Below the pieces are notes generated by a model, which worked only from the letters and a program-made list of their open reading frames with translations, made no database searches and had not been told where the DNA came from. This document shows, in pieces, positions 35,101 to 49,331 of a DNA stretch of 64,000 nt. A program made the position numbers and the translations under genes. How positions within the stretch are numbered: the first letter of the stretch is position 1; each line of letters starts with the position of its first letter. This DNA is from Rhea pennata (Eukaryota; Chordata; Aves; Rheiformes; Rheidae): the NCBI RefSeq assembly GCF_028389875.1, contig NC_084669.1, forward strand, positions 30,864,567 through 30,928,566, given 5' to 3'.

Positions 35101-38100
35101 TTACAAACAATCTCTCTCCAAGAGTCTAGAAATTTAAGATAGAGAAAGCCTCTTTTTCTAGTCTTAAAATGTATATGGAAAATTAGAACCTCTAGATGAT
35201 GGACATTGGCACTGATAGGAAAAAAACCTGAGCTCAGGTAACAGCATGCAGTTTTGAACACTGGCTGGACTAATGGACTGCGTACTATTCTATGCTGGAA
35301 GCTGAAAAAATCCTGTAGCAAATACTCTATCACAAAAAGCTGTTTATTAATAGGATCCTCTGACTTTCATGAGGGGGATGTTTTTTTCCCTGTTTTGCTG
35401 TTTGTAGAAGATTTGTCTTCCCTCAGTTCAACAGACATAAATAGGAATTACTGAACTATGAAACTTCCCAGCTTACTCTCATCACCCTTATTTAAGAACT
35501 CACCAGTAAGCTGCTGCTTTTTTTTTTTCCAAAACATAGCTAAGTGCCTTAAAAAAACATTTTAAGACCACTTTAATGATGTCAGTGTCGTATAGACAAT
35601 GACCTCTTCTGAAGAGAAATTCTAGACTGTTTGCCATGACAAACCCCTAGTTTTATAAGAAATGTTATATATAATTCTGTATATAACCACAGTATACCTG
35701 TATGTATATAGCAATAGGGAAAAGTGTTAGATGAAATGAAGGAGGTTGGTAGCTGCTGGCACATGATCCCATTCCTGTTGTGAACATAAAAATAAGTTGT
35801 CTTGAATTTTTTATGTTATTTCAGTGCTTAAAAAATGTGAGCTAAGCAGGAGGAAACAGTGTATATTAAACCAGAAAAAAACAACTCCAGATAATTACTG
35901 AACAAAGCTTTTTGTTAACTCTCACTCTTCAAGTGCAGATATAGTTCTGGGATCAGAGTTACCACAATCTAGGAATATACAGAAGTTGGATGTTTACACA
36001 GTTTACTAATAAGTTTCTCGGTCTTCCCCCTACTATGATGGGGAGGGTGATAGTGATACCTTTGTAAAATGTTTTGAGGATAACAATGCTAACCTCAGTT
36101 TTACTAATGGAAATTGAGATCATGGTATTAGAGGAGTATCAGGTTCCTTCTTGCTTTATGGGACTGACAGCCATCTTCATTTCTTCAAAAGCCTTTGTTC
36201 TGATTCCAGAAAAGGCTGCCCTTTAACTTACAAATACTGGATTTTGTCCTTGATTTAAAAAGGCCCTTCTCATCCTCAGCAGCTGGCAAAGATACTATAA
36301 CATCAAAACAAATTCTGTCATACAGAGTTGTTGTTAGCCCTGGATATCTGATTTTGTGCATCACTCAGTGGCTGTAACATCAGAAAATACATCTCTCTCC
36401 AAAGTGGACTTTTGTATCAATATCTGCAGCAAACTTAGATATGTAGATGAAAACTGATTGTTCGTTTTATATAGGAATCCATTTTCCATGCTCTGTATTT
36501 TTTTTGTCTCTTAACAGCTAAAATCTGTGAGGTGGGAATTTTCTCACATCCTAGGGTGTTTCCAGACAATGTGCTACAATTCTGCTATCCCAGATAATAA
36601 AATTGGAAGAGAGTTGTGTAACATGCATCTTTTGTGCTCTATTAATCATAGAGATTAAATTCAGTTGTTCATGCCTAGAGCAACTTGGCCAGGGACACAG
36701 AGGCAAGAACACCCTTTGTAAATAAAATAGTTAAATTGAGTACAAAGTTCTCTGCAGCAGTTTATGGGAGCATGCTCTTAGGAGTACCCAAAAAAAAATC
36801 AATAGACAAAATACAAAACAGTAAATCAACAATTTCTGCTCTGCTGTAGAACTGAATAGTAATTCACCTCATAGGTAGTTCTAATTTTTATAGAAAAGCC
36901 AAAACCTATGATGAACAAGGAGAGCATGAACTGCAGGGTGCAGTCAGCAAGCATGAGCTCTTCAGAGTTGTTTGGACCACAGAAAGTGAGAATCCAGCAG
37001 CTGGACTGAGTACAGAAGAGCCAGACTAGGGGAGATGTTTTAGAAGTGCCCATTCAAACAAAGATTTCTGAGGCTTACCAAAACGAGTAAAAACAATCCA
37101 CCTTTCACTAAGAAAATTTTGTATCAGGCTCTTTTCAATGACATGAATTTAGCATTAGGTTGCCACTATGGAAAGACACAGTCCAGTTAGCTGCTCTGTC
37201 TTCGTTTCCCCAATAATATTTCCAGCTTACACTGATGGCTTACAGCTTTACAACTTGAAAAGTTACCCCCACCTCAACCCTTCTTCTTCTACAGAGTCTG
37301 AAGGCAATTTCAATATAACTATACAGAGAACTCTCCAGCCCACCTAAGTTTAATTTGCAGTTCTTCCAAAACAGCCTGTTAATGTGCTCTAGGAGCTAAG
37401 CTATAAGATTCACCCACCCCCTGTCTCCTGTGGCTTAACCTCTGTGCAAAGCCTACCATTCACCAAGGAACTCTGGTTAGCCAGACTCCTAATCTCAGAA
37501 AAGTCTGTTTGGTTACTTTCCTGCTTCCAGCCCTTTCACATCTTTCCAGCCCTTTTCACACAGGTGATAAAAGGCTGATAGTGTTGGTGCAGTTTGGTGC
37601 CAGCCACAGGCAGGGAAAAAAAAATCATATAAATGATAGATAAGTTGCTGTATCATTGCGGCATAAGCAGTCTTTTCATCTTCCATGCAGTTATTTGACA
37701 TAAACGCTTGCTATTCTACCCATAAGAAGTTAGGTGTGCACCACAAGCAACTCAGTTTGCAGTGAGCTAGCTCACAGGCTACTGATCTAAGCTGTGCTGT
37801 TGTCTTTGCCGGGAGCAGGTGTTACAAAAAGTTTTCTTATGCAGAAATACAACAGCATAGCGTGTTGCCCAGCATGAATGTACTCAGATCACCAGGCATT
37901 ATTGGGGGTGGGGTGGAGGGGAACAGGAAACTTGAGAGAGAAAATTACCAAAAAAAATCTGTTTATATTTTCTCCCATTAAGTACTGACTGCTGTTACAG
38001 ATAGACAGCAGAAGCGAGTTCGGGTCAACATTAAAAGACAGTTGGTATACTGTTCACAGGAAGAAATTGGTACTATCAGCTTTTATTATTCATCTTTTCT

Positions 38101-41100
38101 GCTTACGCAGTAGTTACTTCTGTAATGGAAAGAACCCAGTGATTAGAACCTATGCTGGGGCAGATGGGGCTGTATAAATATCTTGGTAGGTAAGGTATAG
38201 GACAGAAAGGGAGACATCCAGGCCTCTCATGAAAAGATTAGGGAAGAACAATGCAAAGCAATTTATATCCCCCCCACAAAAATCAGAATGAAAATCCTGG
38301 GATTTGAGAAATAACTATGATAACCAGAAGGTAAAGAAAATGTAGTCTCATTTCATATTGAAGAATTACCATCTTTATTCCCAGATAATAGCACTATCAT
38401 CTTCAAGCAGTCCTTGTGAATACATAAACTACCCTGCCAATTATGCAATTATTTTTCCTGGCACATACTGTCATGTCTTACAAGGTCCACGTGAGAAATC
38501 CTGTCCTTTCTAGAAACAGTGATTCTGTAAAGAATCAAGACATGATCATCAGTTCACTGATGGGACAAAATTCTATTACTGCTGTAATAAGCAGGCACTT
38601 TATTGCTGACTGTAGCACGATTCTCTGCAGCTCATAGCTATTGCAGATGCCCTGTGCTTTGCTGCTCTAGCCCATGCTGTTCCCAGTGCTTTCAAGAATC
38701 CAGGCAGGATGAGGCAAGAGAAACAGACTGCTCAGTATCACTGAATTTTAAAAATCTTGTATTTGAATTGCTTCCAAAAATAGTATGGAGACTCTGTTAC
38801 AAGAGAATAACAGAATAGCCAAGTCTGTAAGAGAAGGTTTCAGTGAAGAGTGCCCAGCCTAACACTAAATGGCCAGCAGCAACTGAAGCAGAAGCAAGAA
38901 CTGGCTCAGATTACTGCAGACATCAATATGTGGGCAGGATTGTGTCATGACTGTTAAGAACAGACGTTAAGAGGAGTTTCTCCCTGCAGCAACTCGAAAT
39001 CCTGCATGCAGAGTCCAAAACCAACAGAACTAATGCTTAAGCTAGAAAAAAAAAAAAAAATCCACTGCAGCTCTATAATCAGAGTGTCCCTATGTAAAGC
39101 GTAATGCCTGTTTCTTTATAAGCCCCTGCTAGGAGCATCATCCAGCCCATCATCACCTTGGGCTCAGATTTCTCTAACGTTCAAATGAGGACCCTAAATG
39201 CATAGAGATTCTTATGTATTCAAGTCTCTGCAATAGGGCCTTTATTAGTACCTACTCTGCTAAATACAGCATCTGAATCTTTGTTAACTTGTTTCAGTTA
39301 CTGCAACATCTTTTTCCCTTCTGACCTTGATTAATTGAACACACAGGGCAGATGGGGAGGGTGCAGACAGGGTGGAAGCATGCCAGCATGATTGTGCACG
39401 CTTATTAACAGTGTGGCAAGAACCAGCCTAGGCTGAGCCCTTTTCATCTCAGTCCAGTCCTGAGCTCATTGTTTTGATGCACCCTCCTTTAGAGGAAATA
39501 CCTAACCCATCAAGAGCCTTGAAAGTGAGGACCAGCAATACGTATCTCCAGCTTACCTACCATCTTTTTCAGACAGCATTGAGTAACCAGCTTTCACATC
39601 CCATCAACAAGTGATGCTCATCTCCATCCATCACTGTATATGGTTTTCAGCATGCATGAATTGTCCTCATCGGTTCCTCATGCTGGTTGCAGTGGCAGCA
39701 AGAGACACTTGATAATGGCTGGGCTGCAGCCTGCTGGCTATATTGTCAGCCCTGATCAGTAACATTTTATTGTTAGCTGCTACTTTCCTGCCAGTATGCC
39801 TTCATTTCTTGCCTCTATACTTTGATAAGCTCTTTGGAGTGGAGATTTTATTTTCTACTGCTGTAATGCTTTGACTTGGTAGGGTTTCTAGGCATGAGGG
39901 TAACGCAAACAGTAATACACTGGGCTTCTGTTCTCTGGTAGTGCCGTAAATTTCCTTAACATATGTACTCTGCTTAATTTTGGTGATGAGTTGGTGAGTA
40001 GTTCAAGTAATTCAATATGGTTAACACAAAGCCAACTGAAACTCAAGGTTTTGTTTTAACATTAATGTAGGTTTTTGTTTGAAGTTGTTTTGCCAAGTTT
40101 AAAAAGCAAACCAGAAATCCTTCTGAATAAGTAAGTTTCTGAAGCAAAACAAAGCACTGGCACAGATCCTCAGGAAGCCAAACTGCTATTTCTCACTTTG
40201 CTCTATTTTTGATTGTACCTGTTCCATACAGAACTTGCATTCATGTTTAGGACATGCAGATGATGCTGCAAATTATGAAATAGAGCTGGGTAGTAATTTT
40301 GCAGCACAGCAGAGAGATGTCACATGTCACCTCTACTTACATTAGGTATTATTCACTGAAAGTTTCTGAAAAATCACAGTTGTGATCTTGAAAGCTGAGT
40401 ACTGTATTATTTCTGCTCAACACAATTTGCTTGTTTCACCAAAATGCTTTACATATGTACTAATGTATGTTTGAATATGGACTGAGTTTTTGGATCCGAT
40501 TGCCCAAAGGAATTGTACACTGTAAACAGTTTCCTTCTTGTACAAACTGGAGCTTACTAATGTCCCCAGTATGCAATGCCTGAGCTCTTGCCTCGTGATA
40601 AAGTAGATCCCATAAAAAGGGGCATCAGATTTAGACAAGACTTACCTCACTTCTAGTGAATGATTCAGCTACTTGTCTTCCTGTTACAGGAATGTTTTAT
40701 AAGCAGAGTTTCAGTATTAGGACTTAAAACCGCAGAAAGCATCAATGAAGAATGAATTTAGAGGCAAACTAGAACCATTTTCCCCATTTTGCAGCATTTA
40801 GTAACAAAGTATAATTTAATAAGAGCAAAATGCTTATCTTTTTTTGTTCCCCCCCCCCCAAAAAAAAATTCAGCCAGAAAGTTAATAAGTTGCCTTCAGA
40901 TAGCTGCAACGATCTAGACAGCTTCTAATTTATAGGGTTTCTAATTCCCATTCTAATTCTTCTAATTTCTCTAGCTTCTTACAGACAAGAAGTCAAAAGC
41001 AATCATGATGGGATCAGTAAAAAAAATCTCATAGCAGCATTTTGAAGTTAGACACCAAATAAACCTGTTTTCTGTGCATAATTATTTCACATGTAAGGAA

Positions 41101-41473
41101 CAGTATACCTGTTAAGATTCTAATTTCACAGTTGACCAAGATATTCCTCAAAACGCATTGAGCATGCAATAAGGTTCCAGTCTGGTTGCCCTATAGAATT
41201 AAGCTGCTTTGTGCTTTACTGTAGATCATCTCAGGCAGCACAAATTAACATGACTCTGACTCCACTCTTGGAACTCAAGGCTCTTGCCTCCCTATCACAG
41301 AGCAGCTGCAAAGTTGGTATAAACCACCCAAGGAAGATTCTGCAGTAGAGAGTTTCCAAAAGATGCACAGATGCCAAAGCAGGCTCCTTTCAGATAAATG
41401 TTTTAAGTACTAAAGCAAGTGAACAGAAATTGAGAAAGGAAAAATTTAAAGTTAGGACCTAGGTGTTAGCCTA
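32200..41473. other. 5' flank of OPN4, no gene seen
   Basis: No frame here matches a known family and none is bounded by convincing splice sites with protein-like content. Weak traces of MIR-like sequence occur near 36000-36120 (GGTGATAGTGATACCTTTGT, AAAATGTTTTGAGGATAA). A GGATTA (TAATCC on the gene strand) at 32439-32444 is the core of CRX/OTX sites, but such hexamers are common by chance. Confidence 0.5.
40849..40868. repeat. C11-A9 simple tract
   Basis: Eleven C followed by nine A. It resembles a slippage-prone tract and has no other signal nearby. Confidence 0.9.
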
Positions 41474-41940
41474 TGTCAGGGAGCAGCAAGGGCCAGCTGC
41501 TCCCTAAGGGACAGGGCATTGAGCATGCTAACAAGCCAGCAGAGCAGGAGCCTTGCCAGCCACAGTCCATCTCACAGTACCTGAGCAAGGCAGCTGGGCA
41601 GGTGCAGGGAGAGCAGCCAGTATCAGAGAGAGTCCAGATCAGCAGGCAAGCTCATGGCAATGAGGCAGGTCTGAGGTCAAGCCATGAGCGCAAAGCCAGC
41701 AAGTCAAGGTCAGAGCAGTGACAGTCAGAACAGTGACAGTCACCAGCCGAGCCAGACATGGCTGTGATAGAGCTCAGGGAAGAGCTGAGGTCTCAGACCT
41801 GAGCTTAAATGGAGTTCCTGGGTCCATGGGCAGGGTGTGAGTGAGTGAGTGTGTGTAGGGAGAGGGATTAAATGGGCAGGGGTCCCAGGTGAGGCTGATC
41901 AGGGCAATTAAGGCCTGTTAGTGCACTCAGGGCCATGACA
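41474..41940 (+). mobile_element. LTR-like repeat, copy 1 (467 bp)
   Basis: The element begins TGTCAGGGAGCAGC and ends GGGCCATGACA, the TG...CA termini of retroviral LTRs. The flanking five bases are gccta and agcta, a possible decayed target duplication. It shares blocks with copies at 50761, 53586 and 59650, including GGGCCAGCTGCTCCCTAAGG near the start and a TTAAAT box before GGTCCATGGGCAGGG. It is G+C-richer than its surroundings. No gag, pol or env coding sequence is attached, so if an LTR it is solitary. Orientation is set from the TTAAAT box and may be wrong. Confidence 0.6.
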
Positions 41941-42185
41941 AGCTAAGTATTAAACTCTTACTCAGGTAGCTCAGTAAGTGAGCATTTTTCCTAGGGTGCA
42001 GAATGCTTACTACTTTGCACTGTCATCCTTAATACATATTTACCATCTGGCCATTTATTTAGGTTCTAAAATTTGGATTTAGAATCTTCCTGTATTTTGG
42101 AAGTCTTGAGCAAGGATTTTACTTTTATTTTAAATCAGTGGTTGCTTTACATTAGAAAAAAATGACAGTATTCAACAAATACCTT

Positions 42186-42300
42186 TAAGAACATGAGTGC
42201 CAGAATGACTGTACCAGGTCAGTCCAAAAGGTCCATCTCTTCCAACATCCATTCTGACAGAGGCCAAAAGGAGGCTATGAAAAAGCATAATACAGTGAGA
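42186..42300. repeat. Old interspersed repeat of the 'gtcag-ccaaaggtccatct' type
   Basis: TAAGAACATGAGTGCCAGAA followed by CAGGTCAGTCCAAAAGGTCC resembles a dispersed element I recall as common in turtle and bird genomes (AAGAAC, GGTCAGACCAAAGGTCCAT). I cannot place it safely in a named family. It is followed about 250 bases on by a CR1 tail. Confidence 0.35.
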
Positions 42301-42544
42301 TTTCCTGAGAATACTCTTGCAACAGAATGCAACTCTGGTATTCTGTGTCTCTCACACCATCTTTTGGTGAGCTAAATCAAATATTGATGGGCATTTTGAG
42401 TTTTCACTCTCTGCTTAGCAGTACAGCCCATTGCAGCACACACCTTGGGCAAAGTAATACAGAAGGGAGTGCACAACTAGTGGGTCCTCTACTATACCAA
42501 GGAGAGATCTGCCTTCATTCAAGTAACAAGAGATCCAGAGCTCC

Positions 42545-42587
42545 AAAAGGTACCTTCTAACTTCAGCTATTCCATGATTCTATGAAT
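42545..42587 (+). mobile_element. CR1 3'-tail fragment
   Basis: AAAAGGTACCTTCTAACTTC followed by TTCCATGATTCTATGAATC matches the CR1 3' end (GGTCCCTTCCAACC, then ATTCTATGATTCTATGA) on the plus strand. Only the last 40 or so bases are clear. Confidence 0.55.
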
Positions 42588-42599
42588 CATGGCATAGAA

Positions 42600-45500
42600 T
42601 TAAAAACAACTGATGAGGTTATGCAAAAAAGAAACAAGTGTTAGTATTTGGGCTTTTATGTCTATGGATTGTAGAACTGAGATGAAGTTTTATTATATGA
42701 TGTTATGGCTATGTTTTGTCTAGAATAAATATCTCCATCATAATAATACTTCAATTCAGAATACTGTTGGGAGAAGGTGGACAGTAACACAGGCAAAGAT
42801 GAAATTGCTTTTGATCTATATTCTTAGAATTACTACATTAATAAGTTCTTTGAAGCTCTTGCTATGTAATTACTGTTTACAAATTAATTTGTTTGTGACA
42901 ATGAAGAACAGAAGGCATCCCTCAGATTCAGCTTGCACATAGCTTTCTGCTTTGCTATGAGCAAAGAAACATTCCACATGTTTGTGCCTGCATCTGAGTT
43001 CAGAGGCATAGCATCGGTCATAGGAAAAATACATAAGCTATTCTGTGGCTTACTACGATTTCAGGTCACTAGCATGCAATGGAAAGATCAGCAATAGAAT
43101 AGCACTAGTTTCCAAGTTAACAATGTTTTGAGAAAGGCTGACCTGAGTAGCTAGAGCAGCTCCATATTGATCATCCATTGATTTGCTCCTTATTATGAGT
43201 CCCATCACAAGGGATGCTGTGAGAGGCATGAAAACAGATAGGCATCAATGCCTGTAGATACCAGGAGGTACCAGTGTCGTAGTCATCAATGACTCCCAAG
43301 GGGAAAATTGGTCAGACAACACAAGCTATAGGTGCCTCTCAAGATGGAGAGGTATTGAAGCCTGCCTCAATTCAAGGCAGGTGGTCCTTCAGCAGCATCT
43401 CTGTTCCTGCAGGGGAGGAGAATGTCAGCCTGGACTTCTCTAACCCAGGTCCATGTAGCCCTGGCTCTGAAGGAAAGCAAGAGCAGCAGTTATCTTCCTA
43501 GGCTCTTCCAGCTTCAAGATTATTTCCTCCCTTCACTATCTGATGCTTATCTGAATTGAATAGGACACAAGGAAATAAAGTTCCCTCTTTCTGTGTTGCA
43601 CAACACCTCCCAGGCTGTTTAGAACCTTTTCTATATAGGAGGTTCATCCTCAGGCTAGACCATGCTATCTAGAAGTCTTGAAGATTTGTTTATAACAGCT
43701 GTTTATCATCTTTTGCCAGAGGCTTGAACAGATTGCAGCTTTTTCTAAAGAACATCAGTTGTTAGTACAAAAAGCAGGTACAGAAGAGTTGACATTTCAT
43801 CTGTACTTTATCAACAAACAGGAGTAGTGAACATCACTTGTCAGCTGTTACATGAATTTTTCATTGTCCATTTACTGCATTTCAAATAGATATACCATGT
43901 TGAAACTGAAGAGGGCTCCAGGTAAAATGTCTTATCTTGAGAAAATGATAATGCTCTAAGTATGAATTTGGGATAATATAGGAGCAATGGGGGAAGTAAT
44001 ATATGTTACCCAGAGTAGTGCTTTCCCCAGGTATGTAGTAGCACTGGTCAGATTTAAACATTCTTTTTCACTCTATCCTATTATAATTTCTAAAGGCTGA
44101 CAATGATAGAAAAGTCTTCTGTACATTAAATAATTGATATCCTTTTGATGTAACTGACTTCTGCAGCATAAGTATTGTCTGCCAAGTACTGTTCATTCAG
44201 TTTTAAGTTTGTTCACAAGGTATTAATAAATACTTATATAATAAATATTTATAAAAATTTACTTTATGAAGCTTTTGCATGGTTTCATTTTTGCCCATCT
44301 TACTCAATGGAAGAGGAAGTCTACAGCTGGGACCCACCATAGACACTCATGTCTGATATCATGGAGCATCCCCACAGGAAATACTAAAAATCACAACTCT
44401 GACTGAAAGAATCCATGTGCCATTGCTCCAATAGCAGCTTTCTGTCCCTGTAAAAAAGAAAAGTTATAAGGAAAAAAAAGCATTAGAATTGACAGGAAAT
44501 AAGATAATTGATTTTTATGCAGAGATAGTGCAGACCTTAAAGTGGAAATTCATCTTAAGTGTCCATAGCCATGAAAAACTTAGTTGTCTCTTCTGAACCA
44601 GCTGTGTGCCCTCTTTAAACACCTCCATCAAGTGACTCACCTCATTTAGGTATGTCTAAGATTAGCTAGGATGAATCACCTTCTGGATCTGCCTGTTTAC
44701 ACACTACAGAGAGCGTAGATGATTAGCAGATGTATAACTCTTGCTGAGTTGAATCCACTCTCAGGACATAGCTTATGGGGGGGGGGGGAGAATAAATATA
44801 GGAAAGAATTTATTATTTCAAGGTCTGGCTTTAACATCTCCATTCCTTCTGTTCATTGGTAAAAGTGGACCTAAGGAACAGGACTTCTAGTCTTGAACCT
44901 TCCATTTTTGCTTGGACTCCACATACCACCACAGCTGTAGCCTTTATTGCTTTAATGTTGTAGATTTAACACCAGGCAGACAACTGTACTCTGTGTATTG
45001 AGATTCCTTTTTAGGAAACAGTATTGGAATGTTACATTACAAGAAATGCCTTTCCTCAGATGCCTGGAAACCTGGAAGTCTGCATCATGGGAGAGTGCCA
45101 GCAAAAACAAGTTCTTAGGAACTTACCCATAGCAGTGATAAAAAAAACACTCAGAAAAATTACTGCATCTCTTCCAAAAGCAATCTTAAAGGACAATCTT
45201 CATGCTTTCAAGGAAAACAGGCAAAACTCAGGAATGCTGAAGCTAGTGTTACCGAACAGTCTAAGTAAATAACAGAATGACTCAGATCAGCAGGGATTAA
45301 AACAAATAAGGTGCCATTGCATTCCATATTATTTGCTTTCACTACTCTAATTCCATGTTTCTGTGATGACATACTTCAGTTGTTCATGCATAGGAACATG
45401 GTACCACTGGATTTAAAAACATGAGCCACAAATGCTGGAGCTAAAGAACAAGATCAGCTTGTAGGGATTAACCCAGTCTAGATCTCATGCAAAAGAACAA

Positions 45501-48500
45501 ACCAGGTTTGAATGAGAGTAGACTCTTGTATTCTGAGCATACTGCAGAATCCCACAGCTTAACCAAGGAAGAACACAGTATGATTGGAAGAAGAATCAGA
45601 AGTGATATTTCAGATTAAATTATCTTTGCATTTGGAGGTAGGAGAGCAATAGAAGGAAATCAGATCTTGTCTTGACTTTTTAGATTTACTAATAAGTTGT
45701 TGGCTAGAAATACTATGGCTCAGTATGTTTAAGACCGAATTTTCCAGGTTAATATTACTTATGCATTCATATTCATATGAACTGATTGCACCTCTTGAAG
45801 ATTTGTCAGATTATCCCTGCTTTTAGCTTAGAACAGGAAAGGAAAGTCAAGAAAGTAGACAATATTCCTGAGGGAAAGTCCTTGTCAATATTCTAGTCAA
45901 GTCTCAAGATCCAAAATATCTCTAGCAGTTAACAAGCATGTTTTTAAACCATATGCCTAGAAATACATTGCTTTGGAACCTTCAGCTCTAAGAGCACAGG
46001 CTGAGTAGTTTGTGCTTAGAGACAAAATGGTTTTAGATGAGTGTTTGCCAAGGGCTGCCATTTATGTAGAAGCTGGGTGCCTAGATACCCTTTTATTTTT
46101 GAATCTCAACCAAGGTCCAAAAGCTGTGGAGATGACAGCTAGCAGGGGGGAAAGAGACAGGACTTCATGCAAGAGCTAAGTCAATCCACCTCCTAGGACA
46201 ATTCTCCAGGTAATGAACTGATGCAGCTGAAAGTTGTTCTCAGAGGGCTCCAGACAGTCACCTCTGGTCACCAAATCCTAGCTGCCAGGGAGGGTGCCAT
46301 GAGGCAGGGAGTACGAAGAGCTGCAACAAATCTTCCAGTGTTTCATAGCTAACACTGCTACACAGTGCATAGCTCAGGACAGAAAAATACAGAAAAGACT
46401 TGTTGCTCTTCCCCTTCTTATTGTTTAGTAAGAGACTGTCAATATTAGGTGATGAAGGGAAAAAGATACTAGTTAGCATAGTGTGATAGAGGCAGTAGGC
46501 TACCATTGTCTAAATTCAGGGCACAGCTTCGCACTGACGATCTGTTGAACAAAAGATAGATAGGACTGAGTTGTGGCTGGTAATTTAAATCTTCCTTCAT
46601 AGATATCACCAGGAAAGCCTTGTTTAGCAGCCTGCCCCCACCTGAGGACCATTCTGCTCAGTTGCACGGGGAATGCTCAGTCCCAGGCCTCCTTTGCAGA
46701 AAACAGTGACTAATCAGGTGACAAGATCTGATGCGAAAGAGAAACAGATCACCAAGACATGTGAAACCAGGTACATTTAAAACTTCACTATTCTATCTTA
46801 CTTTTCACTCTATCATCTGCACTTCCTTTGATATACAAATTATAAAACATAGTGTATGTTGCAGTGTAATATAGTCTGATATAACCCAGATCATTTAATG
46901 TCTATCAAACTGCTATAGATGACAGATTTAGGATACCTAACATTACAGCATATGGTAAATCTTGATGATTTTAATGGTGCTTGTTTATGTATGTGGTAGA
47001 TTACAGTATGGTTACATTTACCAGCCTCTTTATTTGTTAGGAAAGTGGACATTGATATGCCTGTTTCAACACTAAATGAGTAAATAACTTAGGAGTACTC
47101 AAGCTCTAGAGGTCCAGCTTTGGTCTGCTGAACTGGACTACAGCATACTGCTAGAAGCAAGAACTGTCAGGTGCATTCAGTCATAAGGGCTCCAGGCAGC
47201 CCTGAACATGCATTAAATCCCGTGTTAAGACACAGCGCAGGGGGAAGAATTATGTTCTTCCAGGAGTTTATATGAACAAAAACAGTTTATAATACTGAAC
47301 ATGCCAGTCTGCCAGCTCAAAAGATGTTACCCTCAGGGTTTGAGTCCCAAGGAAAGCAAATAGTCCACAGACGGTATAGGTGTGAAAAAAGTTAATGAGT
47401 CAATAGTAGCCCTCAAATCATGCACAGAATCACTTTAGATAGCTTCTCATAGAATGCTGAGAGTTCAAACCATTTACCTGACTCATGCTTTTATTGTTGT
47501 ACTATAGTAAATATTGCATTAGTGAAGTAATTTCTCACTTTCACCTTCTCTGCTCATCCCTCCCCAACTTGGTTTCATTTTCCTTCCCCCCTTCAGTTCT
47601 TCCTTCCTCCCATAGGTGATTTTTTCATTCATTTCTGTTATTTCTCACTCATCTCCTTTCTTCATTTTGCTTTCTCCCTTTCCCTGTGGAAGAATATATG
47701 CCTAGCTTTATAAGAAATTGTCAAAGCACAAGAGAAAAAAAAAATGTTTTTCATAGAAGAGAGGGGGTAGGCTTTATTGCAGCAGACTAATGCCTGAGAA
47801 TTTAACAGCTCTTGCTTGAAATAATTCGGAGGGTTTTAACAGTCACAGTTTCACTTTACCTTTGTGTTCAGGAGTTCTTTGCACACCCAGACTAAAAAGC
47901 ACACCAACTTTGTACCAAGCACATTAAGAAACTTTCACTATAATATTTAGCACAAACTAGGGGACATTTTACCAGCTAGTGAAGGAAGCTGACATCATCA
48001 GGCATGACATTAAGGGCAACAGAATAAAAATAAGAATTTTCCTACAGAGCAAAGGCATAACTGCATGTTGTTGCATTAGATTAGTTGAATTTTAATCATT
48101 TGGAATGCATATGCCTGCTCTGAAAGTGATTAGCAATTTAAAAAAGTCTATACTCAGTCCTAAAGGAATACAACAATATAGAAGCCATTTCATAAATATA
48201 GCTCTTCCATTAAATAGATTTTGAACAGGTTATTTGCAAATTTAATCTAAAACAGCATGGCTCTATTTACAGAGAACATAGGTATTTTATCTAGCTCTTA
48301 ACAAATGGCATTAAGTTAAAGAAAGTTTTGGTGGCACTGAGTAAGCTACTACAGTCTGTTTTACAGTCTGTTGAACACTAAGCAATTAAATTGGGTTTGT
48401 GTTGTTGATTTGATTACATTGTTCAAGGAAATGCAATAACAGCAGAAATAACTACTCCGAGATAAGACAGTGCTCAGCCATAGGCAGCTGTTCAAAGTTT

Positions 48501-49212
48501 CCTATTTGTTTCACAAGCAATTAGCTATTTTAGAGTCAGTAATACAAAGAAAGTGGGACTGTGTGAAATAAAAAGACAAATCCTGATTTCTTTGAATCCC
48601 GTTTCATTTGAATAGCTACTAGTTTTTAAAAATCCAAAGCCTAGACAAGGCACAATTCCATTACAACCTATGTTATCACACAGCAGAACTAGTATCATGT
48701 TTCTGTCACATTTCGCAGCAGGATAGCCAATGTGCACTTGGTACCCTGTAGGAAATACTTTGTCAGTGAAATGATAGCTCCTAGTAAAAAAGACTTTCTA
48801 GCACAGTACAGCAAAAACTGTTCTTAAAGGACCACAGGAAATTTTCAGTCTTAAAGACCCCTGCCCATTCATCATTCTCTTCTTTTGTATCTCCCTTGCA
48901 GTCACCTTCTATTTCTTTATTATCTCTAATGAAAGACACAGAACCTTCTGGATGTATTGAAGAGTAGTATTCTCCTATTGTGCCTATCCTTTCCCTTTAG
49001 AGAACTTACAGGTCCATGTTTCTCATACCTCTACCAACATTTTACTTTAGATATAACATCTGATATAATCGCAGTTGTATGTCTTCATAATTCCCTTATT
49101 GACTACCATTTCACCTGAAAAATTCTCAATATTTGAAAAGACATTTCATCATGATGTACCAAGCATTAATACAATTAGATTGTTTGATTAATTAGCTGTC
49201 TAAGAAACAGTA
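42600..49212. other. Gene-free stretch
   Basis: AT-rich sequence with short chance frames only. The frame 45024-45272 (82 codons) starts inside unremarkable sequence and resembles no family known to me. Apart from the G12 tract I see nothing to annotate. Confidence 0.5.
44777..44788. repeat. G12 tract
   Basis: Twelve consecutive G in AT-rich intergenic DNA. There are not four separate G-runs, so it does not by itself make a classical intramolecular quadruplex. Confidence 0.9.
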
Positions 49213-49331
49213 TCATAGAATGATAAGGTTGGAAGGGACCTCTGGAAATCAGCTCTCAGTGTAGCCCATACAGGGATTGAACCCACAACCTCGGCATTAG
49301 CAACACCACACTCTAACCAATTGAGCTAATT
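49213..49331 (-). mobile_element. tRNA-Ile-headed SINE with a CR1-type tail (TguSINE1-like)
   Basis: The minus strand reads TTAGCTCAATTGGTTAGAGT (box A region of tRNA-Ile), then GTGGTGTTGCTAATGCC, then GGTTGTGGGTTCAATCCC (box B) and TGTATGGGCTA, close to a tRNA-Ile gene lacking its 5' acceptor strand. A short link leads to a CR1-like 3' end (TCCAGAGGTCCCTTCCAACC, then ATTCTATGAT). A tRNA-Ile head on a CR1 tail is, as I recall it, the structure of the passerine SINE TguSINE1. The head is too mutated and truncated to be a working tRNA. Confidence 0.7.

Noticed and set aside
41473..41721. 82-codon frame rich in Gln and Ser
   Set aside because: It coincides with the LTR-like repeat copy 1 and has no counterpart frame in copies 2 to 4.
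49253..49331. A functional tRNA-Ile gene
   Set aside because: The 5' acceptor strand is missing, the anticodon loop is altered, and it is fused to a CR1 tail, so it is a SINE head.
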